DNA of 64,000 bases from positions 186,001 through 250,000 of the forward strand of contig JADKBS010000009.1 of assembly GCA_016714985.1 (NCBI GenBank). The letters run 5' to 3'. This DNA is from Saprospiraceae bacterium. GTDB taxonomy: Bacteria; Bacteroidota; Bacteroidia; Chitinophagales; Saprospiraceae. The notes under the pieces were generated by a model. The model ran no database searches. It saw nothing but the letters and a program-made list of their open reading frames with translations, and had not been told where the DNA came from. The position numbers were made by a program, and so were the translations under genes. This document shows, piece by piece, positions 40,759-50,637 of the stretch (its first letter is position 1; every line of letters starts with the position of its first letter).

Positions 40759-43700
40759 TCAGATTTTCACCAGTTTTTCACTAACCCATCGGCCATCGGC
40801 CAACAGCACCTTCAAGGTATAAAAGCCGGGGGCCAAGCCTGCAACGTCCAAGCCAAGCTCCGTTGCCCCTACCTGAACTTGCCGAACAGCTTGCCCATTC
40901 AAATTGTATATCGCAACCTCACTAAGGGGGTGTTCCGATTTTAACCAAACCATGCCTTGAGTCGGGTTGGGGGAAATTTTTACCCTGCCGTTCTGCAATT
41001 CCTCTTTCGCATCAGTGGAAGTAGCACTCAGGCGAAGATTGTCGAGCAGCACGAAATCGTCGGTTTCAAAGTTCAAGGGGTCAATTTGCCAAGTACCAAT
41101 CTCGGTATAGAGTTTTAGGCTCAACGCTCCCTTGAAATTGAACGGTAACTGGTAGCTGTGGTTTACCACCTCGCCTTCAGGTTGGTCAAAAATGATGTCG
41201 CTGCCGTCCTGTGTTCCCGTCCATTTAGCCTGCAACATGCTGCTGTGCAGGAAGTTTTCGGCCGAAGCACTATCATTTCTAAGCAGGGCGAGGTCAAATT
41301 CCAGCAAAGGGGTTTGGGAAGCAGAAAAATCGAGGCAGGCCCGTAGGGTGGCATTGATGCCGCTATAGAAATCGCTTTCGAAATTGGCTTCATAATCGGG
41401 GCAATGTACAAGCGATTCAGGATTGTTGTAGAGGCCAGTACTTGCAAAGAAATAGTCGGATTGATACAAAACAATCGGGTCGGAAAAGAAATTATTCACT
41501 TCCAAGTATGCATCTTCATCAGCATCGGAGAACGTGTTGAGGTAATTCCCGTCAATTGTTCTTATGAAAGGGTATTCCTGTTCCCATAGATTATTTTCTT
41601 GATTGGGGTCGTTGCCTGTCTCAATCTCATAGAAGACAGACTCGCCAAATGGCAACGCCGAAAGGTCAACCTCCGACTCGAAACCCTCTAAGCCAAAACC
41701 GGGCAAATCATTTTGCAAGGTATAGGTAGTTGACCAAAGCAAAGCCCCCGAAGCAGTGCTAACCTTCAAGCTGACCGGCGTCCCCGCTGGCATCGTCTCG
41801 CAGCTTTCACTGACTATGGAAAAATACGTTGTGACATCCTTTGTAAAACAACCTGGCGTTTCGTTGTAAATGCTTAGGGTAAGGTCGTCAGCTTGGTGCT
41901 CAACGATTTCGTACCCGTTCCAACTATAGTTGTTGCTGGTATTTTCATCCGCAAAATTAAGCTCGATATTGAGGAAATAGAGGCCCGCATCATTCGGGAT
42001 GAACCAATCCTCCACGGTAATAATGATGGATTCACCCGGCGCTATCGGCTCATCGAGTTCAATGATATAATCAGGCAGTACCTCGTCATAATCAACCAAT
42101 TTTACGGAAGCGCCCATCGAAGGCTCATAAGGCTGCCCCCCCGTGTTCACGACTTCAAAACTGATGGGATAGTATTGCCCTACCCCGCAGCGGCCATCAA
42201 CATTATAGGTGGCACTCAGCCCAAGGTCGAGCGCTTGGGACGGGGCTGAAGGCAATCCAACGGCCATCCATGCTTCTTGGACGGCCTGCTGCTCCAAGGA
42301 GCCTGCACCAAATAGCTCAGCCGAAGCCAGCATGGTATATTCGTAGAAATCGTTGTAATCCGAGTTTTCGGTCAGGTAGGCCGAATTGGCCAGGAAGGCG
42401 ATTTGCCCCGCTTTTTCAATGCCAATCGCAGGTACATCGTAATTTTCACCTATCTCATTGGTACCCTGCCGCCCATCCACGACCATCGAGTACCAGAGGT
42501 TGCCCACGGCACTGTTGGTATGCACGCCCGAATAGTCGAACCAAAGCGCACCTTTGTAAAAATCGGGCATGTCCACACTGGCCGGGTCGTCCATGACCCT
42601 GAAAGGCTTGGCCTCCGGGGTCAGCAGAAAGGAATGGCCCAGGTCCCAACTGAAATTATCGGGGTCGGTCTTGCGCTCCAGCAGCTTGCCAAAAATATCG
42701 GACATGCACTCGTTGATGGCGCCCGACTCGCCGGCATAGACCAGCTTTGAGGTATGTTGCGTAAAGCCGTGGGCAAATTCATGCCCCACCACTTCCAGCG
42801 TGGTCAGTGGGCCGTAAATACAGTTGCCATCCCCGTAGTTGGTGAACTCACCATCCCAAAAAGCATTAACCTCGCCCGCCCCATTGTTGTGTACTTGCAC
42901 TTTCAGTTCCTTGCCGTTCCCATCCAACCCGTTCCAGCCAAATAATTCCAGCATCATATCATAATACTCCTGGGAGCAATAATGGGCGTCGAGGGCCACT
43001 TCATCCTGGTCGGCATTGGTGAGATCCCAGTTGGAGCTTGTATTGGTGAAAACGGTCAGGTCGGGCCGATAGACCGTAATCCCCTCGCCCCTTGTCGGGT
43101 CGTGGAGGTGGAAGTCGGAAGGGCCAAGGCTGTCCGTTATGATGTCCTTGACGCCGTGGTAACGGGTATGGGCCTTGCTCGGTACGCCTTCGTTCAATAT
43201 CAATGGCAACTGCATGAACACCTTGCCAGCGCGGGCGTCAACATAAAGGCGACGCTTATCAAAAGGCTCGATACTGGTCAGGTCAACCTGGTAGGCCAGC
43301 CGGAGCATGCCGGAGTTCGTTGGAAACTGAGGGTCAACAAGGCATAGAATAGGTTGGGGCTGTGTCTCGGCATATTTATCGGCCCTAAGCTGCTGTTTGG
43401 CAAGGCTCAAGGCTGTACTGGCATTCAATTTTGCATTTGTCTCAACTCGAACATCGGGTGCGTAACAGCCCGTTGCCCGTTCTACCACGCCATTTTTTTC
43501 ATGCAAAATATAGGTGCCGCCAACAATGGGAACATCCTGAAAAAACTGTTGGTATTTATAATGGGCGTATCCGTTTCTACCCACTACGGTTTTTTGCAAT
43601 TTCATTTCGGTGCCTGCCGAAAGCTGCATTTTTTCGGTCATTGCCTCGAAGAAATTCTGATGGTTTAGCGAGGCCTCCTTGTTTTTGTAGTTGCTGTATT

Positions 43701-43803
43701 GCTTCGCAACAACTCGTTTATTTACCAACTTGGACTGACCGCAGATGCCGGTCAAGCATACAAAGTGGAGCAAAACCGCCAAGAAGAGTAGGTGAATTTT
43801 CAT
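40759..43803 (-). CDS. Secreted M4 (thermolysin-type) metalloprotease with T9SS sorting domain
   Basis: 1014 aa. Signal peptide MKIHLLFLAVLLHFVCLTGICG, an FTP/PepSY-like propeptide (about 50-190) and an M4 catalytic domain. The zinc site is GHEFAHGFTQ (around 340-349) with the downstream Glu in GAINECMSDIFG, and the proton donor His is in the GVHTNSAVGN region (near 424). A CARDB-like beta domain follows, then a carbohydrate-binding-like region and a T9SS type A domain: ISPNPTQGMVWLKSE ... GFYTLKVLL, ending SEKLVKI. Tail-to-tail with the kinase gene (11 bases apart). Confidence 0.92.
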   Translation of the reverse strand: MKIHLLFLAVLLHFVCLTGICGQSKLVNKRVVAKQYSNYKNKEASLNHQNFFEAMTEKMQLSAGTEMKLQKTVVGRNGYAHYKYQQFFQDVPIVGGTYILHEKNGVVERATGCYAPDVRVETNAKLNASTALSLAKQQLRADKYAETQPQPILCLVDPQFPTNSGMLRLAYQVDLTSIEPFDKRRLYVDARAGKVFMQLPLILNEGVPSKAHTRYHGVKDIITDSLGPSDFHLHDPTRGEGITVYRPDLTVFTNTSSNWDLTNADQDEVALDAHYCSQEYYDMMLELFGWNGLDGNGKELKVQVHNNGAGEVNAFWDGEFTNYGDGNCIYGPLTTLEVVGHEFAHGFTQHTSKLVYAGESGAINECMSDIFGKLLERKTDPDNFSWDLGHSFLLTPEAKPFRVMDDPASVDMPDFYKGALWFDYSGVHTNSAVGNLWYSMVVDGRQGTNEIGENYDVPAIGIEKAGQIAFLANSAYLTENSDYNDFYEYTMLASAELFGAGSLEQQAVQEAWMAVGLPSAPSQALDLGLSATYNVDGRCGVGQYYPISFEVVNTGGQPYEPSMGASVKLVDYDEVLPDYIIELDEPIAPGESIIITVEDWFIPNDAGLYFLNIELNFADENTSNNYSWNGYEIVEHQADDLTLSIYNETPGCFTKDVTTYFSIVSESCETMPAGTPVSLKVSTASGALLWSTTYTLQNDLPGFGLEGFESEVDLSALPFGESVFYEIETGNDPNQENNLWEQEYPFIRTIDGNYLNTFSDADEDAYLEVNNFFSDPIVLYQSDYFFASTGLYNNPESLVHCPDYEANFESDFYSGINATLRACLDFSASQTPLLEFDLALLRNDSASAENFLHSSMLQAKWTGTQDGSDIIFDQPEGEVVNHSYQLPFNFKGALSLKLYTEIGTWQIDPLNFETDDFVLLDNLRLSATSTDAKEELQNGRVKISPNPTQGMVWLKSEHPLSEVAIYNLNGQAVRQVQVGATELGLDVAGLAPGFYTLKVLLADGRWVSEKLVKI

Positions 43804-44027
43804 GATAAAAGGGAATTCGTCGAAAGTGAAATAAAGGCGTAAAATAGCGAACTCCGCCGAAAAGCAGCAAATACAACAGAAATTTGGTCAGGCATTTTAC
43901 GAAATCCAAAACTGTCGTTTTAAATAATTCCGCACTGACCTTTTACCAAGCGCAAAAAATTCATGACCTTGCTGGCCTAAGTCACATCCGCATTGATTGG
44001 GTCGTTTGCAAAACCTGTTTCGCAAAA

Positions 44028-45188
44028 ATGAACATCGAATACAATCCAAAATACCCGTCCATTGAAGACCTTCGGGAGGTGGCCTGTCGGCGCATTCCCC
44101 GCTTTGCCTTTGAATACCTGGATGGAGGCTGCAATGAGGAAGTGAACCTTCGCAAAAACACCACTGAAATAAGGGAAGTAGAACTGGTGCCCTACTACCT
44201 CAGCCCGCACCAAAGCTCTGACACAAGCTGCGAATTGTTCGGCAAGAAATACGATGCGCCTTTTGGGGTAGCACCCATCGGGCTGCAGGGCCTCATTTGG
44301 CCAAACAGCCCGGAAATATTGGCAAAAGCTGCCGTTGCCCACAATATCCCATTCACCCTCAGCACCGTTAGCACGGCCAGCATTGAGCAAATCGGCAAAG
44401 TGACGGGCGGCAAGTTCTGGTTCCAATTGTACCACCCACGGGAAAACCGACTGCGTGACGACCTCCTTGACCGAGCTGAAGGCGCTGGCTCAGAAGTTCT
44501 TGTTGCGCTGTGCGATGTGCCTTCCTTTGGCTTCCGGTACAAGGACATCCGCAACGGGCTGGCCATGCCACCAAGTATGAGTCTGCGCAATATCCTTCAA
44601 ATCATCGGGTGCCCCAATTGGGCCGTCAACACCCTGAAATACGGAAAACCAAGGTTTGAGACCCTGATTCCATACTTTCCTAAAAATTTGAATATCAAGC
44701 AATTAGGGAAAGCCATGAACGAAACCTTTGCAGGTCGGCTCAACGAGGAAAAGCTGAAGCCTATCCGTGACCGTTGGAAAGGCAAGCTCGTTTTGAAGGG
44801 CGTCGCAAGCATCGAGGACGCCGAAATGGCCATCCGCCTCGGCTTGGACGGCCTCATACTCAGCAACCACGGCGGCAGGCAATTGGATGCTGGGCAATCC
44901 TCCATCCGCACCTTGCCCGCCATTGCGCAGCACTGCAAAGGAAGGATTAAGGTGATGATGGACAGTGGCATCCGCACGGGACCTGACATTGCCCGGACCT
45001 TGGCTAGTGGGGCTGAGTTTGCCTTTCTTGGCCGTAGCTTCATGTACGGTGTAGCGGCCTTGGGCGAGGATGGGGCAAACCAAGTCATTTCATTGCTGAA
45101 AATTCAATTAAAACAAGTAATGGAGCAGGTCTGCTGCGAACGAGTGGCGGATTTTCCGAAGCATTTGGTGAAACTCAACAAGTCCTGA
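44028..45188 (+). CDS. FMN-dependent alpha-hydroxy-acid oxidase/dehydrogenase
   Basis: 386 aa from the ATG at 44028 (MNIEYNPKYPSIEDLREVA). FAFEYLDGGCNEEVNLRKN (about 24-42) is the family's FMN-binding N-terminus. The catalytic His-Arg is in LSNHGGRQLD (about 281-290). The substrate Arg and phosphate loop are in MMDSGIRTGPDIARTLASGA and FLGRSFMYG. It oxidises a 2-hydroxy acid such as lactate or glycolate to the keto acid; which one cannot be told. An upstream in-frame start (43884) adds an unsupported 48 residues. First gene of an apparent operon with a UMF1 transporter and a CAT-like enzyme. Confidence 0.9.
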   Translation: MNIEYNPKYPSIEDLREVACRRIPRFAFEYLDGGCNEEVNLRKNTTEIREVELVPYYLSPHQSSDTSCELFGKKYDAPFGVAPIGLQGLIWPNSPEILAKAAVAHNIPFTLSTVSTASIEQIGKVTGGKFWFQLYHPRENRLRDDLLDRAEGAGSEVLVALCDVPSFGFRYKDIRNGLAMPPSMSLRNILQIIGCPNWAVNTLKYGKPRFETLIPYFPKNLNIKQLGKAMNETFAGRLNEEKLKPIRDRWKGKLVLKGVASIEDAEMAIRLGLDGLILSNHGGRQLDAGQSSIRTLPAIAQHCKGRIKVMMDSGIRTGPDIARTLASGAEFAFLGRSFMYGVAALGEDGANQVISLLKIQLKQVMEQVCCERVADFPKHLVKLNKS

Positions 45189-45224
45189 TTATCAACCATG
45201 ATAGCCCAATAAACGAACGTTTAC

Positions 45225-46544
45225 ATGACCAATACGAAACCCAACTTTCAGCTCAACGACCCGAAAATCATCAAGGGCTGGACCATGTTTGACTGGGCCA
45301 ATTCGGCCTATTCGCTCACCATCGCCGTTGCCATTTTCCCAGCCTATTTTGAGGCCATCACGGCAAGGGAAATTGCCCCTTGGGGCATCGCCATGTACAA
45401 CACCACGCTGTTTTCTTTGATAGTGGCAGTGGCGTATTTGGTCATCGCCGTCATATCGCCCATCCTCTCAGGCATCGCCGACAGCAGCGGACGGCGCATG
45501 GCGTTCATGCGGTTCTTCACTACGGTAGGCTCGCTGGCCTGCATGTCGCTTTTCTTTTTCGATGGAGAAAACCTGCAATCGGGTCCGATGCTCTCTTTGG
45601 GGACGATTGGCTTCCTCATCGCCACGGCGGCTTTCGGCGGCTCCATCGTTTTCTACAACTCCTACTTGCCCGACATCGTAACCGAGGACCAATACAACCG
45701 GGTAAGCGCCCGTGGCTTTATGATGGGCTATCTTGGCTGCGTCATCTTGTTGATTATCAACCTGGTAATTATCACTTTCCCTGAATGGTTTGGCATTGCA
45801 GATACGGGCACCTTACCTGTTAGGCTTTCCTTCCTTTCAGTGGGGTTATGGTGGTTCGGCTTCGCCCAATATTCGTTCCGCCACCTGCCTCCCGATGGCA
45901 AAGGGAAACTTACCTGGAAGGCAGTTAGGGAAGAAGGCTACGAGGAGTTCATGGGCGTTTGGCGAATGGTCAAGCAATTGCCCAACCTGAAGCGGTTCCT
46001 TTTGTCCTTCTTTTTTTACAGTGCCGGGGTGCAGACGGTCATCGCCTTGGCCTCCTTGTTTGCCAGTTTGGAGATGAAAATGGCGTCCAATGAGCTTATC
46101 ATGGTCATTTTGCTGCTCCAAATTTTGGCGCTCATAGGCGCATGGATATTTGCAAAGCTATCGGATGCCATCGGCAACAAATCGGGCCTTGTGGTCATGC
46201 TGGTGCTGTGGACGCTGGTTTGTTTCTTCGGCTATATGGTCGAGGGGAAGGTGCAATTTTACCTAATGGCAGCGGCGGTAGGCCTCGTCATGGGCGGGGT
46301 GCAGGCGCAATCGAGGGCAAGTTATTCCAAGTTATTGCCGCCGGGCGTGAAGGATACCACCTCGTTTTTTAGCTTTTATGATGTACTGGAAAAAGGTGCC
46401 ACGGCGCTCGGCTCTTTCAGTTTTGCCTTTACGGGACAGGTATCGGGAGGCCTGCGGGTAGCGGTATTGGTGCTGGCAGGGTTCTTCCTCGTCGGCTTGC
46501 TGTTATTGGCACGGGTAAAAATTGCACACGAAAAAATAGCATGA
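45225..46544 (+). CDS. UMF1-family MFS transporter (Atg22-like)
   Basis: 439 aa with 12 predicted membrane helices. The family signature near the start, GWTMFDWANSAYSLTIAVAIFPAYF (split as GWTMFDWANSAY and SLTIAVAIFPAYF), is typical of UMF1/Atg22. ISPILSGIADSSGRR is the MFS loop 2-3 motif. VIFYNSYLPDIV and GVQAQSRASYSKLLPPG are other family blocks. Substrate unknown in bacteria; Atg22 exports amino acids from the yeast vacuole. Its stop overlaps the next ATG (ATGA), so it is coupled with the CAT-like gene. Confidence 0.92.
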   Translation: MTNTKPNFQLNDPKIIKGWTMFDWANSAYSLTIAVAIFPAYFEAITAREIAPWGIAMYNTTLFSLIVAVAYLVIAVISPILSGIADSSGRRMAFMRFFTTVGSLACMSLFFFDGENLQSGPMLSLGTIGFLIATAAFGGSIVFYNSYLPDIVTEDQYNRVSARGFMMGYLGCVILLIINLVIITFPEWFGIADTGTLPVRLSFLSVGLWWFGFAQYSFRHLPPDGKGKLTWKAVREEGYEEFMGVWRMVKQLPNLKRFLLSFFFYSAGVQTVIALASLFASLEMKMASNELIMVILLLQILALIGAWIFAKLSDAIGNKSGLVVMLVLWTLVCFFGYMVEGKVQFYLMAAAVGLVMGGVQAQSRASYSKLLPPGVKDTTSFFSFYDVLEKGATALGSFSFAFTGQVSGGLRVAVLVLAGFFLVGLLLLARVKIAHEKIA

Positions 46545-47182
46545 GCCAATTCACGACCATCGAGACCAAAGGCTGGAAACGGGAGGCAGCTTTCCGTTTT
46601 TTTCGACATTTTGACGACCCGTTCTTCAATATCAGCACCAATGTGGACGTGACCGAACTGCACCATTTTTGCAAGCTGTCGGGACTGCCATTTTCGCTCT
46701 GCACCCAGTTTTTTGCTGCGCAAACCGCCAACGAAATCGAGGAGCTTCGCCTACGCTTGGTGGGCGGTGAGGTACGGCTTTACGACCTCGTGCATTGCGG
46801 AGCCACTGTGCTTCACGACGACGACACCTTCAGCTTCTGTTACTATGAAATGAAGCCTGACCTGCGCCAATTCGTGGAAGATGCCAAGCAGCTCACCCAG
46901 CATCACAAGCAAAACCCCAGCTTTGACCCAGGTGATGATATCCATGACGTGCTGCATTGCTCCGTGGTACCCTGGATTTCTTTCACCGCTGTCAAGCATG
47001 CCCGACGCTTTGGCCGGGAGGACAGCATTCCCAAACTTGTTTTCGGTAAAAAATTCGAGCAAGCAGGCCGCTGGCTCATGCCCGTCTCCCTCGAAGCCCA
47101 CCACGGACTTATGGACGGGCTACATGCCGGTCGGTTTTTTGAGGGCCTGCAACTGAAATTGGATGCCTTTGATGTTGGGTGA
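46541..47182 (+). CDS. Chloramphenicol acetyltransferase-like enzyme
   Basis: 213 aa, CAT type A fold. It has REAAFRFFRHFDDPFFNISTNVDVT (split as REAAFRFFRHFDDPF and FNISTNVDVT) near the N-terminus, VVPWISFTAVKHAR and LVFGKKF, and the catalytic HHGLMDGLHAGRFFE (His in HHxxxDG, about 187-201). CAT-like acetyltransferases of Bacteroidota are mostly of unknown substrate, so resistance is not claimed. Overlaps the transporter stop by four bases. Confidence 0.88.
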   Translation: MSQFTTIETKGWKREAAFRFFRHFDDPFFNISTNVDVTELHHFCKLSGLPFSLCTQFFAAQTANEIEELRLRLVGGEVRLYDLVHCGATVLHDDDTFSFCYYEMKPDLRQFVEDAKQLTQHHKQNPSFDPGDDIHDVLHCSVVPWISFTAVKHARRFGREDSIPKLVFGKKFEQAGRWLMPVSLEAHHGLMDGLHAGRFFEGLQLKLDAFDVG

Positions 47183-47281
47183 GATTGGGGAACTGGAAAT
47201 TGAGAAATTGGAAACGGAACGCTGGATTTTCCTACTAAATATTGGTGCAATGCATTGAAAAAATGGTTCAAGCAGCCCTCC

Positions 47282-47345
47282 AATCCGAAATCCGCATTCC
47301 GAAATCCGCAATCGTAAGCCCCCCAATCCGAAATCCGCAATCGTC
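47282..47345. repeat. Heptamer array (AATCCGN, 8 units) abutting the moaE stop codon
   Basis: Units AATCCGA, AATCCGC, ATTCCGA, AATCCGC, AATCGTA at 47282-47316, an eight-base C-rich gap, then AATCCGA, AATCCGC, AATCGTC at 47325-47345. The last unit overlaps the moaE stop (47344-47346). On the moaE sense strand this reads stop-CGATTGCGGATT..., that is G-rich units just after the gene. Confidence 0.85.
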
Positions 47346-47760
47346 AAGGATGCGCTGCCACCCATACCTCTCCGTCCTCGAAAACCTCTTTTTTCCAGAT
47401 GGGAACGGTTTCCTTCAAGGTGTCAATGCAGTAGCGGCAAGCATCGAATGCTGCCGCCCGGTGCGGGGCGCTCACGGCGATGACGACGGCGGCTTCGCCA
47501 ATTTCGAGGATGCCCGTCCGATGATGGAGGGCAATCCGTTTTGCACCAAACTTTTCGACGGCCTGCTCCGCAATTTTTCGCATTTCGGCAATGGCCATTG
47601 GCTCGTAAGCCTCGAACTCAAGGCGAAGCACGGGCTTGCCCTTGGTGGCATTTCGCACCGTCCCGATAAACACGTCAATGCCACCTGAGTCATCAGATTG
47701 GACGAAACTGATGCAGCCAAGCGTATCTAATGGCGTTGTAAGCAGTTGAATATCAATCAT
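47344..47760 (-). CDS. moaE: Molybdopterin synthase catalytic subunit
   Basis: 138 aa. MoaE with MoaD converts precursor Z (cPMP) to molybdopterin. The family blocks are VDVFIGTVRNATKGK-like (here GGIDVFIGTVRNATKGK, about 26-42), LRLEFEAYEPMAIAEM, IALHHRTGILEIGEAAVVIAVSAPHR (split at ILEIG) and the catalytic lysines in KETVPIWKKEVFEDG near the end. moaD lies 165 bases upstream on the same strand. No other moa/moe genes in the window. Confidence 0.95.
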   Translation of the reverse strand: MIDIQLLTTPLDTLGCISFVQSDDSGGIDVFIGTVRNATKGKPVLRLEFEAYEPMAIAEMRKIAEQAVEKFGAKRIALHHRTGILEIGEAAVVIAVSAPHRAAAFDACRYCIDTLKETVPIWKKEVFEDGEVWVAAHP

Positions 47761-47778
47761 TTTGATTAGGATTCATCG

Positions 47779-47828
47779 GGTTCCAGGTTTCAGGGGGGGC
47801 AGAGCTTGTCCCGATTTTCGGGATTTCA
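47779..47828. repeat. Second copy of the GGTTTCAG/CCCGATTTTCGGG block
   Basis: Near-identical to 8734-8775 (AGAGCTTGTCCCGATTTTCGGGATTTCA shared). On the moaE sense strand it reads as CCTGAAA..CCTGAAACC in the leader, ending 18 bases before the ATG at 47760. Confidence 0.7.
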
Positions 47829-47889
47829 GGAGGGGTAGCGCTTGTCTCCTTCAAGCCCGCCAATCCCTTAGGAAATTTGCTGCGCCCCC

Positions 47890-47925
47890 AATCCGCAATC
47901 GCCCAATCCGCAATCCGCAATCGCC
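47890..47925. repeat. Heptamer array (AATCCGC, 5 units) exactly abutting the moaD stop codon
   Basis: AATCCGC, AATCGCC, one spacer C, AATCCGC, AATCCGC, AATCGCC, then the moaD stop at 47926. On the sense strand G-rich GCGGATT units begin at the first base after the TGA. Confidence 0.85.
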
Positions 47926-48168
47926 TCATCCTCCGCTCACGGGTGGAATAATTGCGACTTCGTCATTGTCCTTCAAGGCAAGGTCTTCGCTCACATATTC
48001 GCCGTTCACTGCCAGCCGAACAGTTGCAAGACTAGACAAGCGGGGAAAACGCTGCACGAGCATTGCCCGGAGGGCAGCCACGGATGCGCTGGAAGGCAGA
48101 TCCACCTCCAAAAAACGTTGGCCAGTGATGTCTTTGGCAATGCCAAAACTGAGGAGGCTAATTTTCAT
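47926..48168 (-). CDS. moaD: Molybdopterin synthase sulfur carrier subunit
   Basis: 80 aa ubiquitin-like protein starting MKISLLSFGIAKDITGQ and ending IIPPVSGG. The terminal Gly-Gly is the site of thiocarboxylate formation; the Gly is fed by MoeB and donates sulfur in the MoaE active site. Normal length. Upstream of moaE on the same strand. Confidence 0.93.
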   Translation of the reverse strand: MKISLLSFGIAKDITGQRFLEVDLPSSASVAALRAMLVQRFPRLSSLATVRLAVNGEYVSEDLALKDNDEVAIIPPVSGG

Positions 48169-48411
48169 GGCAAAGTTTTTAGCTATGCGCCTATGGTAAA
48201 ACCTTAAGTTTAAAATCAGTATGACTGCGGTACTGTGTTAATTTGTGCCGTGTTGCCAATACATGCCGGAAAGGTAACAGAATTTGTGGGTTTGCCTGTG
48301 GCAATAATTGGCAAGTTATTTGGTTTGACAGGGTTGAAAAAGGCTAAATCCCACCCATTGACACTTAACTCATTCTAAAAACCAAGTGCGCCCTTCCTCG
48401 CTTGGCCCTCT

Positions 48412-50637
48412 ATGCTTCAAATAATGAACAAACCTTTGTACCTTTTAATCGAGGACTCGATACGTTTTTTCCGAGAGCGGCAACTAAAAAAAGCGGTTAA
48501 TGCAGCCCAAATTGCCCTCGAATTTGGAAACACTGACACATCTGACTCAGATGGGCTTGTCAGGGTACACCTTCAGCTTTCCCTTGTTTACAGTACCAAT
48601 GCCCTCTACCAATGTGATCCCTCCTATTATTCTAAGGCATACTCCCACTTGCAGGAAGCCAAGGCAATTAGTAACAAACTCAAAAACAACGAAACAACCG
48701 TCGGAGTTTTTTTGATCGAGGGTCAATACTATCTGAGTACAAAAGACTATTCGGAATGCAGGGCATGTTTTGAAAATGCCTTGAAAATGTCGAAGGCATC
48801 TGACGCTCAAATCTTAGCCCATTCAGGCTTAGCAGCCCTGTGTATCGCCAATAACAATGTGGCCGACGCCTTGATACATGCCAAGACCATTGAAACTTTG
48901 CTGAATGGTACTGCGAAGGCCAATGCGCCATTGCTTTGGGCAGAGATGTACCAGATATACTCGCAGTCGTATATTCTTCAACAAGAATATTCGAAGTCCT
49001 TGGAGATGAGCCAAGAATTGCTGCAATTGGCGAAGATAGGAGGAGATGCAGAAAAGGAGGTCATTGCACTTCGCAATATTGCAGTGGTTTGCGGGGTGAA
49101 GTCCAACTACAAAATCGGGATGCAGTATTTCTTGGAGGCACTCACCAAATGCGAGGCCATAGGGTACAAGGAATTGATAGTTCATATTCAAATCAACATC
49201 GGAACGCTGTACGCACATCTTTATAATTACGAGGAGGCCATAAAACGGTACGAGAGCGTACTTGGGAATCATAGTGAGGTGCTCGACCCAAAAACCAGAA
49301 CGGTGGTCTTCAACAACCTCGGCAATATTTACCTGACCTCTGAGCAGCCTGAAATTGCCCTTGACTTTTTCCAGAAGGCCAATCGGTTGGCTAGCGAACT
49401 CCAATTCCAGGAATTGTTGGCGTATTCGACCGCACAATTGGGGCGAACTAATATTGCCCTCAACCGCATGGATGAAGCAAAATCGAACAGTATGGCTGCC
49501 CATAAAATGTTCGACAAATTGGCTACTTCCAATGGCAAGCAAATCAATCTTTTGAACCTTGCAAGCCTTGCATTTGAAGAACTTCAATTTGACCAAGCCT
49601 ATGAATATGCCATGACTGCTGCAGCTTTGTCGAGGCAAATCAAGGATGATTCCTCTGAAATAAAGGCTTACAAACAATTGGCTCAGATCTTCAAACTGAG
49701 GGGGGATTTTGAACAGGCTTTTGAATACCAAGAAAAATATGCAACAATTCAAGAGGAGTTTTCCAGGGTACAGCGCACCCGACACAACCTCGACATGGAA
49801 ATTAGGCATGCCATTCGGGAGCAGCAAAAGGAAATCGAGCTTTTGACCAAGGAGAATGAATACCAATCACAGCTGCTTTACCAAGGAGAGAAGATTGCAC
49901 GGCAAAACGATGAGCTATTGAGGGCCAATGAAGACTTGAGACAGTTCGCCTACATTGCCAGCCATGACTTGAAAGAGCCGTTGCGCATGATTGGCTCATT
50001 CTCACAAGTAATTCACAAGATTGCCAAGCCACATCTTTCTGAAAAAGACCAAGAATACTTCAAGTTTGTTTTGGAAGGAGTCACCCGAATGAACAACCTA
50101 TTGGATGGATTGCTGCGGTATTCGGTCATCAGCCAAAATTCGGATGAGTTGGTAAGCGTTGACTTAAATGAGGTACTTACCCTTTGCATGGCCAACCTAA
50201 AAATCCGAATCGTGGAGACCGATGACATTATTGAGCGGGGATTGCTGCCAACCATAAAAGGTGTACAACAGTTGTATGTGCAACTTTTTCAAAACCTGAT
50301 TTCCAACGCCATCAAATTCGTTGAAAAAGGAAAGCAGCCTCAATTGCGAATCACTTCCTTCGAAACACCGGAACACCATATCATAGGCGTTACAGACAAC
50401 GGCATCGGGATTTCCGAAGAAAACCAGACCAAGATTTTTGAGATATTCAAGCGCCTCCATCACCAGAGCGAATACGAAGGCACAGGAATCGGGTTGGCCA
50501 TTTGCCAGAAAATCATGAACCGAATGAATGGCAGCATCAAGGTTCAATCGGAACTCGGTAAGGGAACAACTTTTTCGTTAATCATCCCAAAAGAGCTGAA
50601 ACAGCCGACAAATAGCCATGTCCAACCCTTACCTTGA
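48412..50637 (+). CDS. Cytosolic TPR-containing sensor histidine kinase
   Basis: 741 aa (or 737 from the ATG at 48424, MNKPLYLLIEDSIRFF). No signal peptide or membrane helix. Residues about 10-460 are TPR repeats (for example VVFNNLGNIYLTSEQPEIALDFFQKANRLA). A coiled coil (about 465-505) precedes a HisKA domain with the acceptor in FAYIASHDLKEPLRMIGSFSQVI (split at KEPLRMI), and a HATPase domain with QNLISNAIKFVEK, DNGIGISEENQTKIFEIFKRLH and GTGIGLAICQKI. No receiver or adjacent regulator gene. Input is probably a cytosolic protein or peptide bound by the TPRs. Confidence 0.9.
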   Translation: MLQIMNKPLYLLIEDSIRFFRERQLKKAVNAAQIALEFGNTDTSDSDGLVRVHLQLSLVYSTNALYQCDPSYYSKAYSHLQEAKAISNKLKNNETTVGVFLIEGQYYLSTKDYSECRACFENALKMSKASDAQILAHSGLAALCIANNNVADALIHAKTIETLLNGTAKANAPLLWAEMYQIYSQSYILQQEYSKSLEMSQELLQLAKIGGDAEKEVIALRNIAVVCGVKSNYKIGMQYFLEALTKCEAIGYKELIVHIQINIGTLYAHLYNYEEAIKRYESVLGNHSEVLDPKTRTVVFNNLGNIYLTSEQPEIALDFFQKANRLASELQFQELLAYSTAQLGRTNIALNRMDEAKSNSMAAHKMFDKLATSNGKQINLLNLASLAFEELQFDQAYEYAMTAAALSRQIKDDSSEIKAYKQLAQIFKLRGDFEQAFEYQEKYATIQEEFSRVQRTRHNLDMEIRHAIREQQKEIELLTKENEYQSQLLYQGEKIARQNDELLRANEDLRQFAYIASHDLKEPLRMIGSFSQVIHKIAKPHLSEKDQEYFKFVLEGVTRMNNLLDGLLRYSVISQNSDELVSVDLNEVLTLCMANLKIRIVETDDIIERGLLPTIKGVQQLYVQLFQNLISNAIKFVEKGKQPQLRITSFETPEHHIIGVTDNGIGISEENQTKIFEIFKRLHHQSEYEGTGIGLAICQKIMNRMNGSIKVQSELGKGTTFSLIIPKELKQPTNSHVQPLP

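Noticed and set aside
46541..47182. Chloramphenicol resistance gene
   Set aside because: CAT-like fold and catalytic His are present, but Bacteroidota relatives have unknown substrates and the context is metabolic.
47282..47345. Possible CRISPR array
   Set aside because: Units are contiguous 7-mers without spacers, and no cas genes are present.
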